Positions 14,701 through 27,799 of a stretch of DNA of 64,000 nucleotides are shown here, in pieces. Each line of letters starts with the position of its first letter. Positions within the stretch are counted from its first letter, which is position 1. The notes beneath the pieces were generated by a model, which was not told the origin of the DNA, made no database searches, and worked only from the letters and a program-made list of their open reading frames with translations. Position numbers and translations under genes: made by a program. This stretch comes from Larus michahellis (Eukaryota > Chordata > Aves > Charadriiformes > Laridae): the NCBI RefSeq assembly GCF_964199755.1, contig NC_133896.1, positions 82,985,815 to 83,049,814 on the forward strand. Direction: 5' to 3'.

Positions 14701-16815
14701 AGTTGATCTCATCTTTTCAATCAAAATTAAAACACTTGGCAGCAAGCTGCTGAAATCTGGCCTAATCTTTTAGCAAATGAAAACAAACTGAGGAGGAGAA
14801 AATGCCAGGTGTAGAGTGAAATAATGCTTTTGCCTCTGGATGCCAGCAGACATTTTGGAAGACTGAAGGCAGAAAAGATGTCCCAAGAGCTAGCAGTTGT
14901 GGCTGGGCCTGCCTGCTCTCCAGCACTCGCAAATGCCAGTTCCTCTCACTGAGCTGCAGGCCATCAGGTTTCTCCCAGAAATAAAGGGGAGCGTCTTTAT
15001 TCTCACCCTCTCAAATTGGAGACAGCAAAGATTGTGAGGTGCAGTCTGTTCTAGCTGCCTTAATCACAGCATTGAGAGGTATGAGGAAAAAGAGAAAATG
15101 GAGAAGTACACTGGGAGTGGCAAGGATAAGTGAAGGAAGGAAGAGAACAACAGAAAAATTGAATTAAAATCTTTAGAGATTCCCTCAAGCAGCAGTGAGC
15201 AGCATTATTAAAGTTTACATTCTTACCTGTTCTGCTCAGAGTATTTTTTAAGGACAGAATATTGCTAAATGCTTAAGTTTAAGACCTCCTCTACTTGTCA
15301 TGGTCCAGCTTTTGGGAATAAGTTAATGATGCCAAAGCCAAGTATGAAGGTTCAACAAATCAAACTCAACAGCTCCCTGCAGAGCCTTCCTTTTCACTGT
15401 TGACAAATGCTAAGGACAGAGTAAAAGAGGAGGAATGACTCATGACTAAAAGGGGGAAAACAATCCAGTGTTGGATTGTTTTTAACCCCAGAGAGTTTAA
15501 ATCAGGTTGATGAGGGTGACATTGCTCTTCAGAGCTAGAAGTTTATCTTCTCTCGGATTAAAATCAGCTTTACTGTCATTTCTCTTTTCATATTAGTTTT
15601 TTTCCTTTAAGGGCAGAACTTGTCCTGAAAGGTTAAAAATTTGTGGTATTTATGTTCTTTAAGCAATTTCCATCAATGCTTTCAACTTCTGAGCCTCAAT
15701 ATTTATTTTTAACATCTTCCTGAATGTCTTTTTTTAATTGTCCTTATTCTGCATAGGAATTGGTAAAAAAAAAACGTAGAAATGCATACTGGCTTGGATT
15801 AACATTTAGACATGACCAGGGAGACTGGTATTGGGCAGACAACACAGCTCTTACAGAAGAACAAAAGACTTGGTAAGTGGGCAGCTTTCCCGCGCTATGT
15901 AAAGTTCGTCCTCACCCACAAGCAAATCCCAGTTTCTGTGACACAAAGGGTGCATTGAACAGCCAACTTTTATGCAGCTTTCTCTGGATTCTGGGTCTCA
16001 CTTTTTCATTTCAGATTTTTCTTGGCCTTACTCAGAACTGCTCGGAGGGTGATCTAGGCACTATTACTGGGAAAAACCTGGAAAGTTTATTTCCACAATG
16101 TAGTTTCAGATTGACCATAAATGTCATGTGTTTCTCTTGCATTTAACATCTTGTTTCAGTGAAGACACAAGGAAAAAACTCCAATGGAAAGGTGTTTCAT
16201 TTCATGCTTTTGATTTTATACTTTTTTATTTTTATATAAGACACTATTTATTCTCTCAAATCATTTCACTTTGGTTTAGCATGTTATTTCAGAAATACAA
16301 TGTATTTTTCTTCTTGCTTTCAAACTTGCTTTGCCAATTTTTCTTTTCTTTGTTGGACAGTCTCCTTTACATTTCTGTTGAAACAGACACTGGCACCCTC
16401 CAGTCGGTACCCAGGAGTTTGTGTTTCTTACTGTCAGGTACAAGAAACAGTTTAGAATCCACCCTTAGAGTCTGCTGGGGGTGCTTATTGGCGTGTTCAG
16501 GACAGGGTCAGCCTCCTAGGAGTTGGTGCACAGTGTCACTAAACACTATTTCTTTGTTGGGGGTATGTATTCTTTGTGAACGCAAAGGCTTTTTTTTTTT
16601 GGAAGGGGCAACGATGCACCATTTGAATGAAGTCCTTCTTTCCTAGGATAAAGGATTCAAACTCTTTCAGACCCTGTGCATACTTTTATAAAGGTGTCAT
16701 ATATGGCGCATCATCATGTGAAAACCAGTATTACTGTATCTGTGAAAAGCCCGCCATCCGATTACAGCGAGATAACAACCATTGGCAGGAGGACTGGTTT
16801 GTCAGATCAAAATGA
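8772..16815 (+). CDS. ITIM-bearing C-type lectin-like receptor (dectin-1/CLEC12-like cluster), 6 exons
   Basis: Six coding exons join with consistent phases: 8772-8859, 12056-12154, 12864-13007, 14123-14277, 15757-15872 and 16647-16815, giving 256 aa. It is a type II membrane protein. The tail (1-39) has an ITIM, ITYANL at 5-10, expected to recruit SHP phosphatases when phosphorylated. The membrane segment is about 40-64. The stalk (65-110) has Asn-glycosylation sites at N78 and N87 and a cysteine at 100 that could link dimers. The lectin-like domain starts at C114/C117 and includes the YWLGL and WYWAD core motifs and a final CICEK. EPN/QPD and WND calcium motifs are absent, so calcium-dependent sugar binding is unlikely. 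The tail and TM exon resemble CLEC12A/B (EEVTYATL-type start). After CEK a charged extension of about 20 residues follows, ending FVRSK. ATTAAA at 17223 may be the poly(A) signal. Family and structure are clear; the exact orthologue is not. Confidence 0.88.
10700..11110 (+). mobile_element. CR1 LINE fragment in intron 1 of the first receptor gene
   Basis: The segment containing GGTGGACTGAAAACTGGCTGG, GGGGTCCCTGAGGGGTTGATACTG and later GGACCTGGGGTTTATGGTGAATGGGAGG follows the order of the CR1 reverse-transcriptase region in plus orientation, truncated at both ends. It is a degraded insertion inside the 3.2-kb first intron. No intact frame remains. Confidence 0.6.
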
Positions 16816-18380
16816 TTATGAGAAGCTAGAAGACATTCTGCAAGGTTGGATTTTTTTATTTTATTTTTCATAACTATCACATGAGAATTTAAATATGTTG
16901 GATCAGACCTATTCCTTTTCCCTGTTTTCATTCTCTTTTAGACATATGTGAACTGTCTTCATACTAAGGAAACGAGAATGGTGACAAGTTCCAGGAGCAA
17001 GCCAAGCCTGTCATTCCAGATCCAAAACTGACAAATGATTACTCGTTTTTAACCAACAGAAGTGATGGAGAAAATGGCCAGAAATGATGGCCAGGAAATG
17101 AAGCACAGTGACAGGGCAAGCATGTAAAGACACTGCTCCTCTCCCAAGCATCCATTGATACAGTCCTAATACCACTTGTCAGTTCATAACTGTACAGCTG
17201 TAACATAACACAACTGATGAGGATTAAACACTTCCATTCAGGAGATGCTTCTGATGTCTTGCTGATCTGACTGCTTTAATATGCCAGTAGGCTGCAGTAT
17301 ACAATACACACAGTTATCCTTAGAAGGTGGGCCAAAGCGTTCCTGAACTGTATTAGTAATTGTATTTCCTCTGGAGCACAGGGATTCATAGTTCTCATAA
17401 GGACTTGTGCATGTGTCACAGCAGAAGATATGAACGTCTAGCTCTCTTCCATGGTCTATACTTCTTCCTGGCACCGTTAGTTCTCTTTTTTCTTTTTCAT
17501 TTTTCTTTTTTCTTTTTTCTTTTTTCTTTTTCATTTTTCTTTTTTCTTTTCCTTCATTTTTCCCCCCTCCTAGTAATAATTCTGCTCTTCTTTTCTACTT
17601 TTCTCATTTTCTACCTTTTTGATCTTTGCAAGAGTTATGCTAGGGTTCAGCAAGAAGCATGAACAGAACCTCCTTTTATGTATATCTCCTGAAATGCCAT
17701 ACTACTAACTTAATGTGCTGAACAAGGGTCAACAAACGCAATCATAGTGAAAATAACCCAAGCAGTGTTAATGAACAAAATGTCTCCCTCCGCATCTCCG
17801 TAGAACAGTGACAGTCAGGTTGAAATAAGAAAACTCAGTCTCATAACACTGTTTTTGTTTGAGTCCACAAATTCCTAGCTTGGTCCCCCCTGGAGACTTG
17901 TGTATTCCTTGTGGATTGCATCCCAGATTATTTGTTGTGGATCATTTACCACTGTTGTAGCATCTGAGCTACTGGTCATTCCCTTCAAGATGCTGTTCTA
18001 GTGTCACACTGATCTCAGCACTGCACGGCAGTTTCTGATCACCAACATAAATGTTTTGGGTGTTATTTTAAAACTTCACGCCCTAGAAACCTTAGTGGCT
18101 TTCTCTTTCTCTCTGCTGTTTACACTCACCGCTTGCATCTCTAGCGTAACCTCTCCTAGCTGCTCCTCTCAGTTCCTCTCCTAGCAGTCCCTGTCTTTGG
18201 GGGGTGAAAATGCAGAGTGCTTCCGTCCTGCGGTTCAGACACAGGCCTGGTCACTTCCCGAAGAGTCTCTCAGCTTTCATACCAGCTACACTGAAGTAAG
18301 AAATCTCTTCTGGAAGGTATCCTGAACTGTGTTCATGGTGCATCCTTTCTTGATAATGAAGGGCTTTGCTGTAATTTGCC
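16816..18380. other. 3' UTR and spacer after the first receptor gene
   Basis: This begins with the presumed 3' UTR of the first receptor (ATTAAA at 17223). A T-rich pyrimidine tract of TTTTTTC units lies at about 17481-17567. Nothing else with coding or RNA signals was seen up to the start of the GAAA tract. Confidence 0.45.
17481..17567 (+). repeat. Pyrimidine-rich (TTTTTTC)n tract
   Basis: A run made of imperfect CTTTTTT units broken by two CATTTTT units. It gives long artificial Phe/Leu or Lys/Glu frames on the two strands but has no coding meaning. Confidence 0.85.
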
Positions 18381-19145
<765 letters not shown>

Positions 19146-19150
<5 letters not shown>

Positions 19151-21640
19151 CTCATCTTGTGTGAGATCTGCTCTTGTGTGAGTCTGATCTTGTCTGATCT
19201 TAGAGTGAATGTAAGGCAACAGGAAAGATATTTTCAGGATGTTTTTTCATTAATGATGCATGCCTAAGAGCAGATGTGTGAATCCTAGGTGTTTCCGCAG
19301 TTTGTTGAAGACAAACGTGAGCTGAGATTGACAGATCCCCACACTGACAGGCAGCCACAAGGCTACATCGTATCTTGCTGTGGCCTTGATCTTTTGGGTC
19401 ATTTCACTGCCAGCCCAAAAGCAGTCTCTGGTGCAGCAACTGTATTTGTAACTGTAAAGGCTCGTGGGGTTAGAGTACGGTTTCACAGTTCACCGCAGCT
19501 AGCTTCTTCTCAAAAAACAATGACTGAAACAAAACAAACAAACAAACAAACAAAAAAATCACCCCAGAGAAGAAAGACACAGGCAGTGTCCTACCAATCA
19601 CTGCAGGTGTTGGAGTGCTGTGAGGAACAACCAAAAACCTCATCCAGCAAGGCTGAAACTGGCAAATGACACACCTTGCCGGTGGTGTAACCAAATAGGG
19701 CTTAAGGATGCACTGACTGTATCCCCTTTTCCATTGAAAGGAGCTTTTCTTTACAGGGGAAGAGACACAGGAATGTACTGTTTGTGTATTGGCATTTTTG
19801 AATCACAGTTCCATACAACAGTGTGTTTCCCATGTCTAAATTCCACACCTCCCCACACCCCCCACAGTCATAGACTCTAGCTAATGCAATTTGAAAGGTC
19901 ACATTCTGGTTAATAAACACAGCTGTTTTGTCCAGTCCACTGACAAACATTTGTACACCGGCTGTGTTCAAATGTAGACCCAAATTCCTGCCTTAGTTTA
20001 CCTTCCTTTTCATTTTAGTCTGAAGAAACAAGAAATTTTGCCTGCCCTGGACCTTTACAAGAACAGAGAGTGTGATGATGAAACCCTATCTTACAGATTT
20101 TGTTACTTCTGTTCTTGCATCAGGATCTGTTTCAAAAGCTGTCTCAAAAAAAAAAAATTATATAATTAACAGGCTGCTTATTGAATTCAGAACTACCAAA
20201 ATAATACAAGAAAATTACTTTACCTCCCATTTCCTCCGCAGAAGCAAAATCACATTGGAGAAAAGTTTCCCCAAAGGTCGTTCATTACATGCCTGAGAAG
20301 TGGCTGCTAAGACTGAAGAAGTTACTGTTGTAAGAACTTGCAGTGAAATTCAGTAGCATAGACACACTTGACTGCCAGTTATCTGCAGAAAAATCCTTTT
20401 CACACTAAGGAGCCAACATAGAGTTTTTAGGCCCAATCGATAGACAAGTATTTTTGCACCATATTTAGCATGGGGGGGGTTTATGAGGATATTATGGATA
20501 CACTATGAATGGACAGTGCCTGCTACTCCTTGTGTGCCTCTCCGTGTAACAAAACTGACTGTAAGCACCCTTTGCTCCCAGCTTTTCCATCATGCCTTCT
20601 CTGTGCATACAGGTAAGATAGAAGGCAAGAAATACATGCAGCCAGAGATACTTCTGCTCTGAAAAAAATCTCTTATCTGCACAGCAAGGCAGGAAGAATA
20701 GCCCAGTCATTACAGTGTACTTCCAGTCCGTTGATATTAATTTGCAAATGTGAGACTGGGAACCATACACACAAGAGCAGGAACAGCTACCACAGAAATT
20801 CCTCTCTCACAGTTTCCTTCTGACTCACCCTGTCACCACAACGTGCCTCATCATGTCTGGGCAAGTGCTCTGTTAAGGAGAGTTGGTTACTAAAGACGTT
20901 TAAGAAGTATAGCTCAACACGGGAGCCAGGCACTGCAGAGAGCTAGAGGTGGAGAGTGGGGACGGATAAGCCACTTCTGCACAGTGACTTCTGTGTGCAG
21001 TGCAACAGCGGAGAGGTCTTCGGTGTGGTCTGATCTTTCCCTGACACAGGCTGAGTGGTGGCATGGAGCCTGCCAAGCTCCTGGCCTTACCATCCTTTCA
21101 GCTCAGCTTTTCCCCTTCTACCAGTTATTTCAGTGAATTTTTGTAAAATAATTTCATTTTACATTTATTTCATAACAGCGTGTGTAAATGTAGCCTATTG
21201 CTTTCTGTGCAGCTGTTGTATTTGTGCACCGATACATGAACAGATATCTTTCATACCTTAACTCAAAATAACAACTATTTCCAGAGCATCTCATTTTAAG
21301 GAGATAGAAAACCCTGATGTTTGCTCTATTTACAGGGTCCGTTCAGGTGGATAGTTAAATGAAACAGTCTTAGGTTCTAGCCAGGAACCAAGACTCCCGA
21401 TCTTCACATTCAGGAAGAAAACACCCATCCTTAACAGCGACACTTTAACTCCTTAACTTGCCTTCAAGATGTTACACTTTTACCATGACTCAGTAATCAG
21501 AACAGAGCCAGCTTCCTCTGTGGTCTCACTGGAAATGCTGAAATGTGAACCATTCCCACCGCCCCAGCGTTGGTCTCACTGCAGTGTGCCCCTACTCCCA
21601 AAGTACTCCTCTTGCAGGAAAGAAGGGTGATGAGCTGGAG
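19146..21640. other. Spacer upstream of the second receptor gene
   Basis: No gene supported. A short (AAAC)n run lies at 19527-19558. The region just before 21641 should carry the 5' UTR and promoter of the second receptor, with no element that could be named. Confidence 0.4.
19527..19558 (+). repeat. Short (AAAC)n microsatellite
   Basis: Six AAAC-type units ending in a run of A. A simple repeat or an old poly(A)-derived tail. Confidence 0.8.
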
Positions 21641-23741
21641 ATGGAGGATGAAGAAGGCTACACCGCTTTAAATTTACGACCCTTAGCTTCAGTTATTACT
21701 TCTGGATATTCGAACAGCAACAAATGTTCTACGTTTAAGGCTCCAGCCAGTTGTGTCAGAGTAGGCAGTAAGTACAAATGGAAATTAGCTTTTCTATCTA
21801 AATCAGGGCATAACTTGAATTTACACGGTCATGTTGATTGCTTTATAATCCTTCTAAACTTTATAGTATGTTCTTAGATAAATGTTGATAGAAACGACAG
21901 AGAGAATAATCGTAATGGAGTCTTGCGTGCTATAGTTTATGATCACATGATATTTTTTCCAAAACTTATCTTTACTCCAATTTTTTTTTCCATTTACTCT
22001 AATACAGAAGATAAATTACACCTTTCTATAGATTTTATTTTTTTTTTTGGTAGGTCTCATTTATTAAAGCAGGGCATTACAGGGGAGGAAGGCACTAAAT
22101 CAGAGAGTGAAGGCCTTGGAAATGGAGGCAATTTCCTCAGCTATGGGGAGTAGAAAGGTGCCCTGATTATCAGTCATAATAGCGAATGTAAGCTCTGATA
22201 GGAGTATATGTTTTTATGTGTTTACACTCAAAGCTGAGTTAACTAAGGTGATGGATTGTGCCCATGGAAGGCCTGAGACCATAAAATGATGACTTGAGTA
22301 CTGTTGCTGAGGCTCAGGAATTCACCAGGTGGCTTATGTGTGAAATAAATATCACTGCTGCTATCTTCAGGTTGGGTGGAGAAGACAAAGACTAAATTAA
22401 CATCATGCTGGTGCTGTTTGGGCTATCCATTGAGAATGACCACTTGACATGGAAGTTGGAGGACAAGCTGCTGAGAAGCAGCAGCCAGAAAACCAAGGAC
22501 AAAATATAGTGAGTGTGATCTAGAGGCAGAGCTTCCTGGAAAGAAACAGGTTGGCAAGCTCAGAAAACTCTTAAAATAGCCTTTTGATATGCACAGAGAA
22601 CAGGTAAAGTAGTTAGACTTATGACCAAATTAGGCTGTGAGGGATGTCTATAGTTCATCTTTTCCAATTTTTTTCCTCAAAAGGGCTAGGTCTAAAGTCT
22701 GATGAAGTTGCTCAGGGCCTTGTCCACTTGAGTTTTGGAAAATTCCAGGGATGGACATCTCACAGCCTCTCTGGGCACTTGTTCCAGTCCTGAAAGGGAA
22801 GAATATTTTTTCCCTCACATCTAATTGGAAGTTTCCCTGATGCAACTTGTGACTGTTGTATTGCGTCCTTTTGCTGTGCCTCTCTGACAAGAGTCTGGCT
22901 CCATCTATGAAGCCCTTTTAGGTAGGGGACAACTGAAGTTAGGTCCTCCCTTAGCCACCTCTTCTCCAGACTAAACAAGCCTACGTCCTTCAGCCTCTCT
23001 ATAGGTCCCTGACCAACTCAGCGTTCCTCCGCTGGACTCTCTGCAGTTAGTTGACATATCTTGTGAACTGGGAAGCTCAACACTGGACACAGTACCCCAG
23101 ACGTCGCTTCATGACTGTTAAGTAGAGGGGAATAATCACTTCTCTCAACCTGCTGGCTGCAGTCGTGCCAATGCAGCCCAGTGCTGGTCAACTTTTGCTG
23201 CCACAAGGGCACACTTCAGTACCCACTTTCAACTTGTCCACCAGGACCCTGAAGCATAGCTGCTTTCTAGTCGGTCAGTCCCCTACCTGTACAGCTGCAT
23301 GGAGTTGTACTGTTACAGGTGCCGGACTTCACATTTGCCTTTGTTGAGCTGTTGCACGTACAGCTCATTTCTAGGATTTTTAGGTCCCTTTATTAAAAGG
23401 AAGCCTTACCCTCTGGCATATCAGTCACCATCCAAATGTTCTATCATCTGCAGTCTGTTCAAGTCACCTTAACTGGTGAAGGTTAGGGTCATCTCCCTTA
23501 ACTGCAGCTATGTAAGTTTTATCTGTCAAGTCTATCCGGACTTCTAGGCACCTCTGGAGGGTGTTTCTTCTCACCTAACAGAAGGTTAGTTCCCTGGAGG
23601 TGCTTGCTCTGATGTACTGTACTTCAGTAAAAAAAACTTGATGTGTGTAATACTTTTCAAGTAACCTGAGCACTCTAAAATAGATATGAAAGAGTATTAC
23701 AGAAAATTGCAGAGCACTCCTACTCAAGGGGAAAAATGCAT

Positions 23742-23776
<35 letters not shown>

Positions 23777-26700
23777 AAGAAAAGATTTTAGTCAGGGGAT
23801 AGTCAGCTGAAAAATTCTGGAGAACTACATTCCTGATTAGACATTGGACCACCATGGAAATTCGGAGAAAGAGCCAGAAGAACGATGAACGATGCACTGT
23901 TTAATGTTCAAACATTGCAAACATTTAGAAATACAAACCACAGGTTCTAGAAGCAATTGTCCAAAACTAGTTGGTAGTTTTTCCTTAGCAAGGCGGAGAA
24001 GTCTTAGAGATTGTTTTATTATTTCCAGGACTGTGGGAACTGCAAAATCCAATCTGTTTGCCTGTCTCCTGAGAAGAAATTTTATTTTAAAACACTAGAA
24101 TCTCAGTTAATAAATATTCTCAGTGGATAAATAGATATTTTCTCAAAATTACTCCAGGATATTCATGACAGTGATAACAAATACTGCAGTAAGAAAAAAA
24201 GATGCTCTGCAGAAGGTATAAAGGTGAACTGGTATTGTCAGAGAGAAGATAATTCCACCGTGTTGTGAGGAAAGCTGTTGTTTTTGATGCTGAATACGTT
24301 TTTTGTTTATCTCAGGAGTCTCTCCCTCATCTTCCGTATGGCGGCCAGTGGCCTTTGCTTTCCTCATGTTGTGCCTGCTGCTGCTGCTGGGGCTGGTAGC
24401 CCTGCTGGCCCTGTGTAAGTACTGTAGTGTCTGGACGTGCTGCTGTGGGAGTGAATTCCAGCTGTAAAGCTAATTCTTTTCATCCCCGAAAACTGGCCCT
24501 GGTGTCCCTGTTTCCCGCAATAGAAATAGTCCAGCAAGTAAGGAAACAGTGCAGCCCTGCCACAAAGTCCCCCTGCAACTGAGTGTCAGCACAGGTCACT
24601 CAAAATTACTAAAATCTGCATTTATAGTTACCTTAAACCCAAGGGTGACACAAATGTAAAACCTAAACCTAATTAACCCTAATGCTAAACTTAAACCTAA
24701 CTCCAACCCTAACCCCTAATCCTAACCTCTAAATCCTTACCTTAACCCTAACCCCAACTGTAATCTTAAACCTAAACCCTAACCCCAACCCATTTCTTAA
24801 ATGCTTGGTTTTCACAGATAGAAACTAATCTCGTTAGCCACACCATCTTGATAATGGTGCCCCCCTGTGACTATTGCCGGAATATTTCACGGTTACCGTT
24901 CCCTCTTTTTTTGGGGATTGCAAGGTTTTTGCACGGACGGCAATGCTGGCATCAAAGCATTGTGACTGGTGCATTTACTCAACGATTACAGCAGATTCTC
25001 CGTAGAAGCATTTGAATTAACGATAAAGATGATGCCGCATTACATTTGGAAGCAGAGACAGAGAGTCCCTGGCTTCTTTCGGAAGGAGGGAAGCAGTTGC
25101 AAGTGCCCAGTATGACCACTCAGGGTGCTCCATGGCATCACAGAAATGTTAGCTCAGAGGCGATTGTTCCGATTTCTAGTCTGACACCCACCCCTTCCTC
25201 CCCACCATTCAAAGCTGGACCATCACCGACCCCAGATAAACTAATCTGTAGCTTTGTCCAGATGACTTTTGAAAATTTTCAAGGGCAGAGAAGCCCTCAC
25301 CTTCCCAGGTGACCTTTTCCAGTGCTGCACAACTCTCCTGGTGAAGAAACTGCAGAAGATGTACACATGATGGTGGATGTATAAATGAAGTAGACAAAAA
25401 TTAAAGGAATGCCAAAAGCTACAAATTAAAGACAAATTTTTTAAAAACAATCTTTGATAAGCATTTTCATACCCTTTAGTTTTTCAGGTTTCCAAGGATC
25501 CTGGGGAAGGAAAGAAGCTGCAGGAAATGAGGGAAGCATTGTGTTTGGAAGGGAAGGAGAAAAATGGTAAATGTGGTTGTTATGTAAATAGGCACAAAGC
25601 ACCTTCTTTTCAGAGCTCGTTGAGTGAGAGACTATAAAATCAGAGGGAAAAGATCTGATCAGTTAGTGCCTGGGTTTAACTGTGATAGTATTTGAGTTGT
25701 GGATATATGTACGCTAACGGGCAAAACAACTTGTCTCTCGCCCCTCAAGAGCTCAGCTGATTCATGGCTACCATTAATCTCTTCTCAGTCAAGCCAGTAG
25801 CCAAAGCCCCTGTGTTTCTCGCACGTCTGCATAATACTTTCTCTGATTTCTAGGAACAACATGTGCTGTCTGCCCAGCAAGCTGGCTGAAGAGTGGAGCT
25901 GACAGCTGCTTCTACATTTCAAAGGAGAAGAAAACATGGAAGGAAAGCCAGGAGTTCTGTTCCTCAAGAAACTCCACTCTTCTTGTGCTAAAAGACACAA
26001 TAAAGATGGTACGGTCTTAACCTCATACATTCCTTTATGTCACATGTTTTAACTTCTAGTAATCTTGTAGGCAGAAAAGAGTTTGGTCCTTTACAGTGCA
26101 TGTATTTAATTTTCTCTGGCTCAAGTAGCCTTCCTGCAAGTCACAAGATTGTCACGACTTGCAACAGTTTCTAGATTGTGTGCTGTGAGAAATTGTGAAA
26201 CTATATATATTATGAGAAATAGAATAAGCCATTGTATAAAATAGCTTAACTAGCTAATGCTTAGGTTTTCACAAAGGCAATAAATTGCATATTGTGCCAT
26301 GGAGGAGAGACCCACCACACAGAATGCACGTTTCCATTATCGCTTTCCACAAGTATTATTGATGGCTCCCAGCATCAAACCCACATCAATGTGAAATCTA
26401 GAGAGCGGCCAATTCACCACGGTACTGTCATTTGCACGCTGCAGTGCAAAGAGACTATAAAAAGTTGTTTTCTGACCTTGTATCATACCCTCACAGAGTG
26501 GTGTTCATGACGTTACAAAGGCTAGACAGCAAAGGATTATATTATGACAACTGAAGAACTTTTAGGGAATTAATAATTTTAAGTAGTCTTACTAATTGGT
26601 AATGTGCTGTTAAGACCATACTTTGCCCAGGGGTGTTCTCTTTGACCTCCAAATAATGCCTCAGCAAGGCACATGGGTTCTGGGTCTTGTCTGTCAGCCA

Positions 26701-27799
26701 TATGCGAAGGCCTCAGACAGGCTGGAGAATCTCAGAAGGTGTTAGAGGCCTGTATTTAGGGAACAGGCTACTAGCCCCCCCCACTGTGTGAGATGAATCA
26801 CTTCTCAGGCTCCATTGGATCTGTTGGCCAGATCTCTGCTGGCTCTAACTGGGGCTTAAACGGCGCTCCCATATTTATATCTGAACCGCAGATATCTAAA
26901 GGCAGTGCAGATACCTAAAGGCAGAACAGATAAAGCTGCCTTTTTTTTCTTTTTCTTTAAAAAAAGCAGTGGTTTTACAGATCCAGGGTACATTTGTCTT
27001 GTGGCAATTCAATAAACAACAGTATTTGAATGATCCTATAATCAGAGCAGTCAGCACTGCTTCATGGAAAACAAGCATGGACAACATGTTACTCTCCTAT
27101 TGAGTAAGAGCTATTTCCTTTGGTTGTAGAACTTTCACAGATGGAAGATATAGAAACTTGGGTCTTATTTTTGAAATATTGTTGTGATGATTTTCCCATA
27201 CCTACAGGTTTCTCTGCCACGGGATTCACAGCTTTACTGGGTTGGATTATCATATATACCTGAAAGGAGTGGCTGGTACTGGGAGGATGGAACAGCTTTT
27301 TCAAAAGAAGTGACAAAATGGTAAGCCTTCATAACTTAGGACCAGTGTGGTTCTATCTGATGGGCCCCAGTAAATTATATGAAACTTGTGGTTCTGTTTT
27401 CCCATGTTTGTCACATGTGCAATGATGAAGGAGCGTGGATATCATAGTATCTGTTATGGAGCTCTGAATTTGTGTCCTGTTTAAGGAACAACGGATGGCA
27501 AAGTACAGCTCAATCACATGCACCAGACTCAAAAGGACCACCTAGCACAAATAAAATAGCTCTAAGGGGGAAAATAATTCTACATTCCAGTGGCAAATCA
27601 GTATGATTACAAATGGTTCAAATATAGATCACGTGATGTCATTGGGACATCATTAAGCCATATCTTTTAATTTCCTAGGGTCGTGTTATATGACAACACC
27701 TTCTGTGCCTCCGTATATGGACAGATTATTTACGCCAGCCAATCCTGCTCAACAAAGCAATTCTGGATCTGTGAGAAAGCGGCTGTTCATTTCACCTGA
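21641..27799 (+). CDS. hemITAM-bearing C-type lectin-like receptor, 6 exons
   Basis: Six coding exons join in frame: 21641-21767, 24316-24414, 25480-25566, 25854-26008, 27208-27320 and 27679-27799, giving 233 aa. The start was chosen because ATG has G at -3 and +4 and leads directly into MEDEEGYTALNL. Residues 3-10 (DEEGYTAL) match the hemITAM of Dectin-1 (DEDGYTQL) and CLEC-2 (DEDGYITL), which signals through Syk. The leucine-rich membrane segment is about 54-75. The stalk is short (76-104) with Cys97. The lectin-like domain runs from C108/C111 to WICEK near the C-terminus, with core motifs YWVGL and WYWEDG. No calcium-site EPN/QPD or WND is present. For exon 3 the AG at 25478-25479 is preferred over the AG five bases downstream of it, because only it keeps the frame encoding ALCLEGKEKN, matching the first receptor. 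Exon lengths (99 and 155 nt) equal those of the neighbour, supporting tandem duplication. The precise orthologue is unknown. Confidence 0.88.
22650..23370 (-). mobile_element. Old CR1 LINE fragment in intron 1 of the second receptor gene
   Basis: Reverse-oriented CR1. The 3' end is near 22650, the protein C-terminal block occurs at about 22760-22978 (MFSLEKRWLREDL..., PYLKGLH), then GACACAGTACCCCAGACGT-like text and CTCAACCTGCTGGCTGCAG follow in the CR1 order, ending near the block matching 'ttggccttgttgaac'. It is diverged and frame-broken and 5'-truncated, and looks older than the copies at 396 or 41996. Confidence 0.75.
23742..23776 (+). repeat. (CA)n(TA)n dinucleotide microsatellite
   Basis: About twelve CA units followed by five TA units, in intron 1 of the second receptor. 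Confidence 0.95.
24661..24791 (+). repeat. Degenerate interstitial telomere-like repeat
   Basis: About 130 bp of imperfect CCCTAA/CCTAAA units (AACCCTAACCCC, TTAACCCTAACCCC, AAACCTAACTCC) in intron 2 of the second receptor gene, 250 bp after the membrane exon. It is the C-rich telomeric strand in decayed form. It could be a repaired break filled with telomeric DNA or a simple-repeat expansion. Confidence 0.8.
25240..25370 (-). mobile_element. Possible ancient CR1 remnant
   Basis: CTTTGTCCAGATGACTTTTG, TTCAAGGGCAGAGAAGCC and CTTCCCAGGTGACCTTTTCC follow the order of the reversed CR1 3' region (sentence 'tccagggatggagactcc...ctgggcaacctgttcc'). Similarity is faint. Confidence 0.3.

Noticed and set aside
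16128-16646. 172-codon plus-strand frame
   Set aside because: It lies in the last intron of the first receptor and stops exactly at the splice acceptor; low-complexity Phe/Leu composition with no family match.
14123-16815. Classical calcium-dependent sugar-binding C-type lectin domain
   Set aside because: The fold motifs are present, but EPN/QPD and WND calcium ligands are absent in this and the other three receptors.
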